Assembly: GCF_008801815.1 (NCBI RefSeq)
Contig: NZ_VZOX01000015.1
Strand: one strand, 5' to 3'
DNA from: Edwardsiella anguillarum
GTDB lineage: Bacteria; Pseudomonadota; Gammaproteobacteria; Enterobacterales; Enterobacteriaceae
DNA: 64,000 nt
This document shows positions 1 through 8,961 of this stretch, in pieces. The notes under the pieces are model-generated. The model made no database searches and was not told the DNA's origin. It saw only the letters and a list, made by a program, of their open reading frames with translations. Within the stretch, counting starts at the first letter, position 1, and each line of letters opens with the position of its first letter. The position numbers and the translations under genes are program-made.

Positions 1-698
1 ATGGAAATACTGTAAAACCCTGGAGTCGTGCAGCTCGCTAACAATTCACCATTACGTACCGTTTTAACAACTCTCTTTGAACATGCATCCTTTGCCAGAT
101 TGATGGTTTCTTGCAAACCAAGGTTATTGATAAAGCGCGCTTTATCGGGAATGTCTGCACCATGCTGGTTTTTCTGCATCGCGCCGATAATACGGCCATC
201 ATCACCAGCGGCTACCGTACCCGATGTTGTGCCGACATTACGGGTAGCGCTATTCCCGAGTTCAAGGGCTTTACGGGCTTCGGCCTTGCTCGGCACATCG
301 TTTAGATTCTGGTCTTTTGCCAACGCGTTAACATCCGCTGGCCCGAGGCTGTCTTTTGTTGCCAGTGCGCCCAGTCCCAGCGCGTCCCGTGCTTTTTTCT
401 GTGCAGCGGCACCCGCTTGGGCAATTTCACTCAGGCAGTTATTTTTCAATAATGCCTCATTGCCCACAATCACTTTGATTGCCAGTGCCAACTGGTTTAA
501 TTTGCTCTTATCCGGGCGCAGGCCTGCCACGTTCAAAATGGCGAGCAACTCGGCTTGCACGATGTTAAACCAGTCTTGCCCAGGCCAACTAATCCCCTTG
601 GCGCCATCCCCTTCGGAAAACCAGCGTGGCGTGGTACTTTGTGCCGCCGACAGCGGAGGCATAGTCGCAATACCGCTATTATTATCTAAAAAATACAT
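1..698 (-). CDS. Tail fibre protein, N-terminal part (cut by window edge)
   Basis: An open frame starts with ATG at 696-698, immediately after the stop of the preceding baseplate gene, and runs off the window without a stop, giving at least 232 residues. The N-terminus begins MYFLDNNSGIATMPPL. It is followed by a region typical of tail-fibre attachment domains (a tract with WFNIVQAELLAIL and then Ala/Lys-rich repeats). The position directly after the gp48-type gene is that of the Mu fibre gene (gpS-like). The receptor-binding C-terminus is not visible. Function is inferred from position and N-terminal style. Confidence 0.8.
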   Translation of the reverse strand, partial: MYFLDNNSGIATMPPLSAAQSTTPRWFSEGDGAKGISWPGQDWFNIVQAELLAILNVAGLRPDKSKLNQLALAIKVIVGNEALLKNNCLSEIAQAGAAAQKKARDALGLGALATKDSLGPADVNALAKDQNLNDVPSKAEARKALELGNSATRNVGTTSGTVAAGDDGRIIGAMQKNQHGADIPDKARFINNLGLQETINLAKDACSKRVVKTVRNGELLASCTTPGFYSIS

Positions 699-1244
699 TT
701 ACTTCTCCGTCGGTGCGTCATACACATAACGAAACTCTTGCCATGCAGGTTTATAACGATTTAATAAACACTCCAGTATCCCGGCGTCATAAACCCGCAG
801 CGGGGTGAGCACATGGTCAAGCACATTCATATTTCTATACGTGATATGGTCTTTTATCGTGATAATACTGACCCATTGACTCTCTGGCGCGGTTGTTATC
901 TCGATGCGAAAACCATACTGTGCAGCTAACTCAATATAAAAATACCGATTCACACTAGGCTTTAAGCGCATTTTATTGGCGGCATAGTTTTGTCGCTCGG
1001 CCACGCCTGCATCGCCAATATCACAGTCGGGCAGCCCTAAAAATCGCTCCCAATCTGTCAACAGGAGCGTAGCCGAACTGGGGAAGCGCTCATGTAATAA
1101 CTGGCGACCCGCTTCGCTAACTCGTGCTGATGATTGTGATAGCCCACCACACAGCGATGCTAGCGATGCCTCTGGCGCTTTATTCCATGCCTTACCTTCG
1201 GGTAACAACAACATTAACGCCCGCTGATGGGGGGTCATAACCAT
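699..1244 (-). CDS. Mu gp48-like baseplate protein (DUF2313/YmfQ family)
   Basis: This 181-residue protein has a typical DUF2313 start (PHQRALMLLLPEGKAW) and a C-terminal Pro/Tyr-rich tail. Members of the family form part of the contractile-tail baseplate wedge and lie between the gpJ-type protein and the tail fibre. The gene overlaps the end of the gp47-like gene by 10 bases and abuts the fibre start, so translation is probably coupled. An in-frame ATG two codons downstream is an equally possible start. Confidence 0.88.
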   Translation of the reverse strand: MVMTPHQRALMLLLPEGKAWNKAPEASLASLCGGLSQSSARVSEAGRQLLHERFPSSATLLLTDWERFLGLPDCDIGDAGVAERQNYAANKMRLKPSVNRYFYIELAAQYGFRIEITTAPESQWVSIITIKDHITYRNMNVLDHVLTPLRVYDAGILECLLNRYKPAWQEFRYVYDAPTEK

Positions 1245-2317
1245 GTAATCTCTCCCAGCGTTAGCAGTTCCGTGTTACTGGCACTAGAGGATTCACTCGG
1301 TGAGCGTAGCTCAAAATCATTCAGCGTCATCACACCGGAGATCGCCCGCACATACGCCGAGACAAAAATAACATCCCCAGGCTTGGCCTCGTTATAAAAC
1401 AGGGTCGATAACGCTTTTTTCACTGCTGCCTGATTCTCTGGTGTCTTGGGAGCAATGCGAATTTGAAAGTTAACCCGCTTAGGCGTCAGCTTCACCATAT
1501 TAACGATAATGCCCTCAGGGCTCCCAGTCATATACCCCGTAGCCGGATCACGATGACCTGCGATATAGTCCTGTACTCGTTTTATATCTGTCTCAGTTGG
1601 GAATATATCGGGGTTATTATCCAGAACAAATGCGACACCTACTGAACCTCCGCCATTCAGCCGTGGTAGGCACCATGCACGGGTAACACCAGGGACCTCG
1701 CGTGCCCAACGCACATAGTCATATGCTGTGCCACCGCTGGGTGGGTACTGGACTCGAAATAATAGACGCGAGAGCAATTCTGCAACAGACTCGACATTTG
1801 CGCCGCCGGTTAATCCTCCGGGGGCGACAATAGCCTCAGATTGGATCCCCGCAACGGGTGTCACGAATGTTAATATTGTCCCCTCGGGACAATTTCCGGC
1901 TAACCCCGGCTCGACTGCCTCCAACGCCGCCTGGACAGTACCAGCATTACCGCTGATAGCCTTACTGACGCGAAACAGTGCGCCATCCGCGCGTTGTAAC
2001 CGTGTATCAGCGGCGAGGTTCGCCGTATCATAGTAAGCCAGATTGACGGGGCCAGCGGCACGACTCGGTTGTTTGCGAATAACGCCCCAGAACGCGCAGT
2101 GCTTTAGCAGTTCATCTTCATCAGCATCTGAGGCGATAATTTGACGACTGATCCACGCCAAATGCTCATGCTCCATTGCGGATAACCCCGCCTGCGCATA
2201 AGCGATGGCGTGCACCGTGGTCTCACGTGAACCCGGCAGAGAGCCAGGCAAGTGTTGCTCGACATCCTGCTGCGTTTGAATAATCAACTGTGAAAGTGAC
2301 GGTTGTTGATACGGCAT
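1235..2317 (-). CDS. Mu gp47-like baseplate J protein
   Basis: This 360-residue protein belongs to the baseplate J family (Mu gp47, P2 gpJ-like). It begins with MPYQQPSLSQLIIQTQQDV and contains the typical phrase HCAFWGVIRKQPSRAAGPV and the PPSGGTAYDYVRWAREVPGV segment. It builds the baseplate wedge that links the hub to the fibres. Its start directly abuts the stop of the gp46-like gene, in line with a tightly packed tail operon. Confidence 0.93.
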   Translation of the reverse strand: MPYQQPSLSQLIIQTQQDVEQHLPGSLPGSRETTVHAIAYAQAGLSAMEHEHLAWISRQIIASDADEDELLKHCAFWGVIRKQPSRAAGPVNLAYYDTANLAADTRLQRADGALFRVSKAISGNAGTVQAALEAVEPGLAGNCPEGTILTFVTPVAGIQSEAIVAPGGLTGGANVESVAELLSRLLFRVQYPPSGGTAYDYVRWAREVPGVTRAWCLPRLNGGGSVGVAFVLDNNPDIFPTETDIKRVQDYIAGHRDPATGYMTGSPEGIIVNMVKLTPKRVNFQIRIAPKTPENQAAVKKALSTLFYNEAKPGDVIFVSAYVRAISGVMTLNDFELRSPSESSSASNTELLTLGEITWL

Positions 2318-2752
2318 TTAAAACCCTTTGAATGTTGCTTTAAACACAAATGGCGTTATGGCTCCATCCGGCAGTGTTAACCGGATAGCGAGATGCAGCA
2401 CACCGTGGCGTGGCACTGTCGCCTCAACCTGTAGTGCCGTTATCAGTCCCGCTGTTTTCATCCAGGCCAGTGCCTCTTCGGCATAATTTTTTGCCCGGCG
2501 TAATACTGAGGTGAGCGTCTTTTCGCGGGACAATAGCCATAGACGGGAACCAATAGGACGACGGCGATAACTGTCTGCCCACCACCCGCGTCGGTCGTGG
2601 CTGCCATCTGGGAGCGCATCAGACGGCTCGGCTCGCCGGTCGGTAAACAGAGAGATAATCACATCCGTGGTCACACTGTTATCCGTCAAAAAATCCATGC
2701 CATTCATGGCGAACGTCCCGAGACCATCCTCCCAGATAATGGCAATACTCAC
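2318..2752 (-). CDS. Mu gp46-like baseplate protein
   Basis: This 144-residue protein resembles the GP46 family of Mu. It has an N-terminal DGLGTFAMNGMDFLTDNSV segment, a central DRRGWWADSYR segment and a C-terminal beta-rich part. It is thought to be the T4 gp25-equivalent wedge component. It overlaps the gp45-like gene by 4 bases (ATGA-type overlap), suggesting translational coupling. Confidence 0.9.
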   Translation of the reverse strand: MSIAIIWEDGLGTFAMNGMDFLTDNSVTTDVIISLFTDRRAEPSDALPDGSHDRRGWWADSYRRRPIGSRLWLLSREKTLTSVLRRAKNYAEEALAWMKTAGLITALQVEATVPRHGVLHLAIRLTLPDGAITPFVFKATFKGF

Positions 2753-3348
2753 TGTGGGCCTCCTGTAATGCTCTGGGTCTCTTGGTGGCGGTGGCCGCTA
2801 TAACGAATACCTGCAATCACCGCATCGGACATCGTAAAGTCGCCCTTGGCGGAGCCGGTGCCATCCAGTTCGAAGTTGCCTAAAACATGCAGATTTTTCT
2901 GCACCTCAACATCACCGGTAAAAATGGTCTTAGGGGTATCGATGAGCACCTGATCGTCTGCATACACTTCTAGCGCCTTACAGGTGATGATGCAGCGGCC
3001 ATCCTTGGTTAGCCGGATACGATGCCCCTCATAGTGATATAGCCCGGAGTCGCCCGCCGGTAGTCCGGTTGGGCGATAGCGCCGGTCTTCGGCAACCAGC
3101 ACCACGGTTTGATCCCGCTGTGCTCCGATGCAGGCAATAATGGCTTCTGCACCAGAGAGCGGGACGCTGATTTGCCCGTATTGCAGTAACCGTTCTACAT
3201 CATCGAGCGTTTCCCCCGCCAGCGCAGTCAGCTGCACGTTCTGCGCCTTTAAGCTGTCATTGATACCGGTTAACACTGCCCGTCCCAGCATCAGCTGAAT
3301 GCGGCGCATCAGGGGGGCAAACATACGCTGTAACAGGGGGTCATTCAT
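2749..3348 (-). CDS. Mu gp45-like baseplate central spike
   Basis: This 199-residue protein has the layout of the Mu spike: an N-terminal helical part, an OB-like region (about residues 60-105), and a C-terminal beta-helix that ends in SGHRHQETQ. The HRH motif near the tip matches the metal-binding apex known in Mu gp45 and P2 gpV. The spike pierces the outer membrane during infection. It overlaps the gpP-like gene by 8 bases. Confidence 0.92.
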   Translation of the reverse strand: MNDPLLQRMFAPLMRRIQLMLGRAVLTGINDSLKAQNVQLTALAGETLDDVERLLQYGQISVPLSGAEAIIACIGAQRDQTVVLVAEDRRYRPTGLPAGDSGLYHYEGHRIRLTKDGRCIITCKALEVYADDQVLIDTPKTIFTGDVEVQKNLHVLGNFELDGTGSAKGDFTMSDAVIAGIRYSGHRHQETQSITGGPQ

Positions 3349-4462
3349 CCAGTTTTCCTCCCTGATTCAGCCAACTGTTAACCATCGCATCAATACCACC
3401 ACCGGTGCTGCCAGCTCCGCTTCTGTCTGGCTCTGCCGGAACAATAAAGGCGTCCCGAGGTGCCAACGTGAGAGTGGTGGTTTCACCGCTTCGGATATCG
3501 AGAGCAAACTCGACACGACTTATCAGCAATGCCTGAACATCGACACCCACTCGTGCCGCACTGACTCGCGTCAACAGGTTCGGCTCCCAGAGTTTGCCGT
3601 TATCCCTAAACCACCCTCGAAGCTGGGCTGTAAAACTGATTGAACGGGCCAATGCCCGGCGCTCTTCGCGTAGCGCTCGTTGCCGTGCGCTGGCCGCATC
3701 AATTTTGTGATCGGCCAGAATGACGCGGGGGCGGTAGCGTGTGATCACATGGTCATCGGCCTTTCCCTTGGGTGCGGCAATGAGAGCCGCTGTTTTGGCA
3801 TCGCCACTTTTACCACCGCCGCCACTATGGCCTTTAATTTGGTATTCGCTATAACGGTTACGCCAGTCATCGCTGTAATCACATGCCAGCAGATTTTCTC
3901 CCAGGGTGAGCGTATCGGTTTGTATATTCCCTGCTTGGGTAAAAACCAGATCGCCGTCGGCATTGCTGGTAACCAGGACACCACGATGCCGCGCGGCGCG
4001 CGTTAGGGCGTCGCTGACCGTTTCTGACAGCTCAAGCGTGAAGCTGGTGAACGGTTTGGCGGCAGTGGTATCGTTAAGAGCCCAGATAACCTTGATGCCA
4101 AAGGGACGGCACAAATCCTCTGCAATCTGGGCCAGCGTCCGGTTCCGCCACTGACCGCCAGCATAAATCGCCGAGCAGTCAACCAGATCCCCCGTTTTAT
4201 CGCGGCCTTGTACCGAGACCGTGAGTGAGTCCTCGGTGATTTTTTGCTTTACCACATCGAGATAACCGGTGATCACCGTTTGCCCGTTAATGGTGAGTTT
4301 TAACGGTTGGCCCGTGCGGAAACTGTGCGGCGCGGGCTGTCCGGGCATCATAATGTCCAGCTCAAAATCCCCCGCCAAACGCTCAATAGAGCGAGTGACC
4401 CTGACTGAGATCCACCCAGTGAAAATGACCCCATCAATGAACAGCTCAACATTACTCGCCAT
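3341..4462 (-). CDS. Mu gpP-like baseplate hub protein
   Basis: The frame is open further upstream, but the start at MASNVELFIDG gives the usual 373-residue length and overlaps the gpN end by only 11 bases. The protein has the gpP/T4 gp27-like hub pattern with a conserved VSVQGRDKTGDLVDCSA segment near residue 85-100. The hub carries the central spike made by the adjacent gene. Confidence 0.92.
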   Translation of the reverse strand: MASNVELFIDGVIFTGWISVRVTRSIERLAGDFELDIMMPGQPAPHSFRTGQPLKLTINGQTVITGYLDVVKQKITEDSLTVSVQGRDKTGDLVDCSAIYAGGQWRNRTLAQIAEDLCRPFGIKVIWALNDTTAAKPFTSFTLELSETVSDALTRAARHRGVLVTSNADGDLVFTQAGNIQTDTLTLGENLLACDYSDDWRNRYSEYQIKGHSGGGGKSGDAKTAALIAAPKGKADDHVITRYRPRVILADHKIDAASARQRALREERRALARSISFTAQLRGWFRDNGKLWEPNLLTRVSAARVGVDVQALLISRVEFALDIRSGETTTLTLAPRDAFIVPAEPDRSGAGSTGGGIDAMVNSWLNQGGKLDE

Positions 4463-5858
4463 CGAGGATCTCCACCTGGCTCCCGCCCAGAACAAAAGCC
4501 GGGTGACGAATACCATTACGACGTACAAAACGTTGCCATGCGCGCGCGTGTCCTGTACGCCGGTACAATGTGACCAGTGCAGGCTCTGTTCTGCGCAACG
4601 AAAACTGCTGGCTGGCGGGGAGATTGAGACCTCGGGTATTCATGTCATCAATCAATGCCAGTCGCAGGCGTTTTAACTGCATCGCACACGCTGTTTGCCC
4701 TAAATCCGATGTGTTGATCACACATTGATCCAGGGTGTCGCCAATATCCCGGCTTACCACATCAATGTCTCCCGTACTCTCCAATAACGGGGCGGTAATG
4801 GATGACCACCCGCTATCTGCAACGGGGGCAGAGGATGAGAGGCCATTCTGGGGTACATTCTCGCTATGCTGCGCGGATACGCGATCAATAGCGGCAGTTA
4901 ATAGTTCAGAGGCCATCTGCACGCGGACAATAGCGGTCGCATTAATCAGGGTTTGTGATAACTGGCGGATCCCCGTTACGGTCGCGGGTTGTACACCATC
5001 AACGACCTGCTGGCGCGCTTGTCGTGTCAGGGTTTGCGTTAACGTGTCGCAGGTGCGGTAGATCTGCATCGCGGTTTCAGCCTGCTGCTGGCGGGCGGCG
5101 GCATTGTTACTGCTGCCACGTTCGGCAGTATTGATCCCGGCTTTTGCCTTTAATGCCAACGCGGGAAATTGCGTCATGGCCCGCAGCCCGGAGAAGATAC
5201 CGGCAAAGGCTGTAGCCATACGTGCCGGGGTCGTGATAAGCGATGACACAGTGCCGCGCATGGCGGCCAGCGATCCCATAAATGATGAAATATCATGGCC
5301 TACACCCAGACCGGTGATCGCACTCTCGATAGCACCAATTTTATCGGTGACCGTATCGATAACGGCCTGCACATCGTGCAGGGAGGTGCTGGCAAAAGCC
5401 CAGGCATCACCCAAAGTATCAAACAGGGTATCTAGCGTACTTTTGCTCTGGAGGCTAACGGTAGAGGCTGTATCTTTACTGGCCTCCGGTGCGGTCGATG
5501 ACTCCGCCGGAATGACCGTTATCGTAAACTCCACATAGTCCAGCTCATCGGCGCTATAGCGGCAGTCAAATGTATCAATCAGGACATTCAACGTGCCAAA
5601 GTCGGGATGGGATAACTCACCTTTCCCAGGAGCGTACAAGGCTTCACGCAGGCGTGCGCGCTGTTGCTGGGCCGTTTTACCCACCAGACACACCGTGAAT
5701 GTAAACTCGGGGATTTTTGGGGCGATATCATCGGCACCGCCCGCCTCGCGCAGCGGGTATTCCCGTTTCGCAATATGGCGACCGCCTCGCTCGCGCTGCT
5801 CACGGGCGATCAGGAACGGGACACCGCGAAAGGAGCCTTTACCTGTTTCCGTCATCAT
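4452..5858 (-). CDS. Mu gpN-like DNA circularisation / tail protein
   Basis: This 468-residue protein has an N-terminal DNA_circ_N region: GSFRGVPFLIAREQRERGGR, then KREYPLREAGGADD and a segment around FTVCLVGKTAQQQRARLREAL. The rest is long and helical. In Mu, gpN is a baseplate protein reached from the tape measure. The family name comes from an early report of circularising infecting DNA, so that role is less certain. It begins 6 bases after the tape-measure gene. Confidence 0.9.
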   Translation of the reverse strand: MMTETGKGSFRGVPFLIAREQRERGGRHIAKREYPLREAGGADDIAPKIPEFTFTVCLVGKTAQQQRARLREALYAPGKGELSHPDFGTLNVLIDTFDCRYSADELDYVEFTITVIPAESSTAPEASKDTASTVSLQSKSTLDTLFDTLGDAWAFASTSLHDVQAVIDTVTDKIGAIESAITGLGVGHDISSFMGSLAAMRGTVSSLITTPARMATAFAGIFSGLRAMTQFPALALKAKAGINTAERGSSNNAAARQQQAETAMQIYRTCDTLTQTLTRQARQQVVDGVQPATVTGIRQLSQTLINATAIVRVQMASELLTAAIDRVSAQHSENVPQNGLSSSAPVADSGWSSITAPLLESTGDIDVVSRDIGDTLDQCVINTSDLGQTACAMQLKRLRLALIDDMNTRGLNLPASQQFSLRRTEPALVTLYRRTGHARAWQRFVRRNGIRHPAFVLGGSQVEILDGE

Positions 5859-5863
5859 CTACC

Positions 5864-7993
5864 TCAGTACGAGACAAAGTTATCACCGGTGTAAAAATCA
5901 ACACCGAGCCCAAGGCCATTTTCTTTCACTTCGGCGCTTTGCATCCCCCAACCCTCCGGGGCAATCAGGCGTACAGCGGCCTCGGCTTTAGGTTGTTGTT
6001 GCGCCTTGGCATCATCACCGCGCCATTTACTGATAACACCATCCAACCAGCCCCCCAGGTTCTCGCCGAGATAGCTGCCCAGTGCCATACCTGCAACCGT
6101 ACCGATTGGCCCGGCCAGAGAGCCGATAGCTCCACCCAACGTACCACCGGCGACACTACCGACAGCCCCGGACTTCTCCCGGCTGCTCGCCGTTTCATCC
6201 ATCAGGATCGGCGCAACGGACAATGCGGCCATTGCCGGGCCTCCCAGACGCCCGAGTAAGCGTCCCCCGAAGCCTAGCGCACGGCCTAAGCCAGACCCCG
6301 CCAGGCCACCGAATAGACCAGCCACTTTTCCCAACCCGCTACGCGCAGCCCCCGAAATACCCGATAAAATTCGCCCCCCGGCCGCACCGGCCTTACCCAT
6401 GCCAGGGATATGTCCTATCCATCCCGTAGCTCCGCGCCACAGTCGTTGTAATACACCGGGTTTTACCGCTGCGGGTAGCGCAGCCGGGGTGACCTTGACT
6501 CCACGGCCACGGCCTTTACCGGGGCCGCGTTTGCGTTTGCCATCGGCAGTGCTATAGATATCCCCGCCTGCGCCACCTAGCCCACCTGCAGGCCAGTTCG
6601 TTACAAATACATTCATCTGGGAGGGGAAGCCCATGCCCGGAAAGGCAAACGGCTCCAGCGGAGGAACGGCCCCACCGGGCGGTGCCGGGTTTTTCCGGTT
6701 ACGTAGCCATCGATAAGCCCGGTAGGGATAGCGTACCGGCGCAGTGCCTATACGCCACGCTGGACGCAAAATGGCCCCACCGATGGCTCCGCCAATGCGT
6801 AACGCTTTTTGGGCAACATACAGCGCGATGATAGCCTTACCGGCAGTCATTGCACCGTTGGCAATCTTGTCGAGCACATCACCGAACCCGGCATCCCGTA
6901 GCTGTTGCAAGGTCGCGTTAACCTTTCCGAGTCCCTGATTAAACAGGGCGACGCCTTGCCGGGCACGGTCAAACAGCCCGGTGAATGCGCCAGCGGCGGC
7001 AGTGGCATACTGATCCAGCAAGCCTGACTTATCTGCGGCGTCATAGGTATCAAGAAAACCCCGTAGCTGGCCTTTCAGTACCTTAAAAGGGCCTTTATCC
7101 ATAACCCGGCGAGAGAAGTCCTCCCAGGTATCGCCCATTTGTGCTGTTAGCCCTGTCCAGGAGTTCATGGCATTTTTTTGTGCGCCTTTGGCCTGTTCAC
7201 GCAGTGCCTGGAACAACAGCGCAATAGACTTCGGCCCGAGTTTTCCTTTCTCGCCATCCTGTCGCACCTGTTTGACGTCCCGGCCTAACTTCTCTGCCAG
7301 CACCTGGTAGACGTTGATGCCATAGCCGGTCAGAATATTGGCATCCGCCGCCTGTATGCTTTGCCGGGCATACATCTGTTTCAACTGCATGGAAGCCCCT
7401 TGCGCAGCACTTAAATCCCAGCCGCGGTAGGCCCCCTGATCCTGCAACATGGTGATGAATTGCCGGGTTTGATGATCTGACATGCCAAACCCCATACTGG
7501 AGGTATACTCCTTCATCACGCCATCCAGACCCCAGGTTGAATCCTTGGCGTTTTTAACCGCCCAGGCTAACGTCTCCTTTACCCGTTTCTGATCGCCTTT
7601 ATATTGAGAACTCAGTCCGATGGTGTAGTTTTCAAAACGGGAGGCCGGATCAATAAACCACTTATTCATGCCATAGATAGCCGCGCCTCCGGCCATCAAC
7701 GCATACAGGCGAGACACGCCGCCATACGCCGCACCCGCCCGCGCCTCCAGCGCATCAAAGCCACTCGCCGCCTTGCGTAATCCAGTGTGCAGCAAGCCTA
7801 CCGAGCGGGTAGATTGCTGCCCTAAGCGCCCAAGGCCATCCCCCAGGCCTCGGACACTGCTGCCCATACCACGCAGCGCTAACCCACCACGATGACCCAT
7901 ATTTGATAGGCTCTGTGACCACAAGCGAGCCTGCTGGGACACATTACCCAGTAGGTCAACGATGATGGAGGCTTTAAGCTGTTTTCCGGCCAT
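5864..7993 (-). CDS. Tail tape measure protein
   Basis: This is the longest tail gene (709 residues) and follows the chaperone pair, the standard position for a tape measure. The sequence is helical and Ala/Gln-rich in the first 400 residues. A Gly/Ala-rich hydrophobic stretch (about residues 540-670, with SVAGGTLGGAIGSLAGP) could insert in the membrane during DNA entry. It sets tail length and is assembled inside the tube. It starts 2 bases after the stop of the frameshifted chaperone product. Confidence 0.92.
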   Translation of the reverse strand: MAGKQLKASIIVDLLGNVSQQARLWSQSLSNMGHRGGLALRGMGSSVRGLGDGLGRLGQQSTRSVGLLHTGLRKAASGFDALEARAGAAYGGVSRLYALMAGGAAIYGMNKWFIDPASRFENYTIGLSSQYKGDQKRVKETLAWAVKNAKDSTWGLDGVMKEYTSSMGFGMSDHQTRQFITMLQDQGAYRGWDLSAAQGASMQLKQMYARQSIQAADANILTGYGINVYQVLAEKLGRDVKQVRQDGEKGKLGPKSIALLFQALREQAKGAQKNAMNSWTGLTAQMGDTWEDFSRRVMDKGPFKVLKGQLRGFLDTYDAADKSGLLDQYATAAAGAFTGLFDRARQGVALFNQGLGKVNATLQQLRDAGFGDVLDKIANGAMTAGKAIIALYVAQKALRIGGAIGGAILRPAWRIGTAPVRYPYRAYRWLRNRKNPAPPGGAVPPLEPFAFPGMGFPSQMNVFVTNWPAGGLGGAGGDIYSTADGKRKRGPGKGRGRGVKVTPAALPAAVKPGVLQRLWRGATGWIGHIPGMGKAGAAGGRILSGISGAARSGLGKVAGLFGGLAGSGLGRALGFGGRLLGRLGGPAMAALSVAPILMDETASSREKSGAVGSVAGGTLGGAIGSLAGPIGTVAGMALGSYLGENLGGWLDGVISKWRGDDAKAQQQPKAEAAVRLIAPEGWGMQSAEVKENGLGLGVDFYTGDNFVSY

Positions 7994-7995
7994 AG

Positions 7996-8584
7996 TTAAT
8001 CACGCTTCAATAGTTCGCTTGCCTGTCGGCAGTGTCGGTAGAGCTGACCCAACGGTAAGGTTAAGGCCCACTCCGGGCCAGATTTGGTCACCATGCCGAG
8101 GGTCAGGGCGGCTTTCTCAATCTGAGGCCGACACTGCATCCAGTCGCCCCGACTCTGCACTCAAGGCAGAAACCAGCGCGCTGTTGCGCAGGCGCTGTGC
8201 CAGAAGCAGGCGCTCTATGTCAGACTGCGATAATTGACGGAGCAACGTCATTGGCAACGGCCCATTGATCCGGCCAATGCGTGCAATCTGGCGGCGTAGC
8301 ATTTCAAAACTGATCATCGCTGGGCTGCGTACCAACTGCGGCCCCTGTCGGGTATCCACCACGCGCTCGGCAGCCAGTTCGGCCTCAATGATGTCTTTCC
8401 CTGTCAAGTCGCGCAGCGTGACGTCATATTGCATTTCACGCTCATCGCCCTGGCCGAACGGCAGGCCGTCCTTGATTGCCAAGCACCCCTCCGCCAGTTG
8501 CCGTTTGACCTCGGCTACCATCAATGCGGTTTCGAGATCGTTGTCATCCAGCAGGCTCTCTAACTCGTCGATTTTTTCCGCCAT
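7996..8584 (-). CDS. Tail assembly chaperone, frameshifted long product (gp41/gp42-like)
   Basis: Downstream of codon 146 (GGG) a second frame stays open for 50 more codons, ends at 7996-7998, and has no start of its own. It encodes a short segment beginning GDWMQCRPQIEKAAL. The junction sequence on the coding strand is TCGGGGCGA (8152 to 8144). Entering this frame needs a -2 (or +1) shift. Related Mu-type phages use a -2 shift at a very similar G-run, so a fused 196-residue product is expected. The fusion is inferred, not seen. Confidence 0.75.
8117..8584 (-). CDS. Tail assembly chaperone, zero-frame product (Mu gp41-like)
   Basis: This 155-residue protein has the typical MLRRQIARIG...LPMTLLRQLSQSDIERL segment of phage tail assembly chaperones. 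It binds the tape measure during tail assembly and is not part of the virion in related phages. The last residues lie downstream of a slippery run (8144-8152), where a fraction of ribosomes probably shift to make the longer protein. Confidence 0.9.
   Translation of the reverse strand: MAEKIDELESLLDDNDLETALMVAEVKRQLAEGCLAIKDGLPFGQGDEREMQYDVTLRDLTGKDIIEAELAAERVVDTRQGPQLVRSPAMISFEMLRRQIARIGRINGPLPMTLLRQLSQSDIERLLLAQRLRNSALVSALSAESGRLDAVSASD
8144..8152 (-). other. Candidate -2 programmed frameshift site
   Basis: Coding-strand sequence TCGGGGCGA. The zero frame reads TCG GGG CGA. After a two-base backward slip on the G-run, the next codon is GGC and the gp42-like frame continues to the stop at 7996. 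The G-run followed by CGA closely resembles the Mu slippery site as recalled from the literature on conserved tail-gene frameshifts. Confidence 0.65.
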
Positions 8585-8595
8585 GAGTCGGCTCC

Positions 8596-8952
8596 TTATG
8601 CAATGCGTTTGCTTTGAACAGCAGCAAACTTGGCGGAGATTTCTCCACCATCGGTTAATGAGGCAGGCTCTGTTGTCCAGGCCCCCGGCATCATGTGGGT
8701 CTCGCCGGTATCGGCGACAAACTCAATGGTGACATCCTCCCAGCTGTTGATCTCATCAACAGCCAGCACACCACCGGCGACGAACTTGGCATCAAGCGTG
8801 GCCTCTTTCGGTGTCCGGCTAAAGCCGTATACCTTGGGGCCTTTGATGGTCTTGCGTTCGTGTCCGCTAGGGGTAAATGTGGCCCCCTCCAGCGACTCAT
8901 ACTCCTGACCGTTAACGCGAATAATCGCTGTCCCCTGATATCCTTTACCCAT
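8596..8952 (-). CDS. Tail tube protein (Mu gpM-like)
   Basis: This 118-residue protein fits the Mu tail tube family: MGKGYQGTAIIRVNGQEYES at the start, then the segment LDAKFVAGGVLAVDEINSW and a GAWTTEPASLTDGGEIS stretch near the end. The tube lies inside the sheath encoded immediately upstream. Gene order sheath-tube-chaperone-tape measure supports the call. Confidence 0.92.
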   Translation of the reverse strand: MGKGYQGTAIIRVNGQEYESLEGATFTPSGHERKTIKGPKVYGFSRTPKEATLDAKFVAGGVLAVDEINSWEDVTIEFVADTGETHMMPGAWTTEPASLTDGGEISAKFAAVQSKRIA

Positions 8953-8961
8953 ATCGCCCTC

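Noticed and set aside
28..729. 233-codon open frame on the plus strand
   Set aside because: It is antisense to the tail fibre gene, which reads through on the minus strand with a family-like N-terminus and correct spacing.
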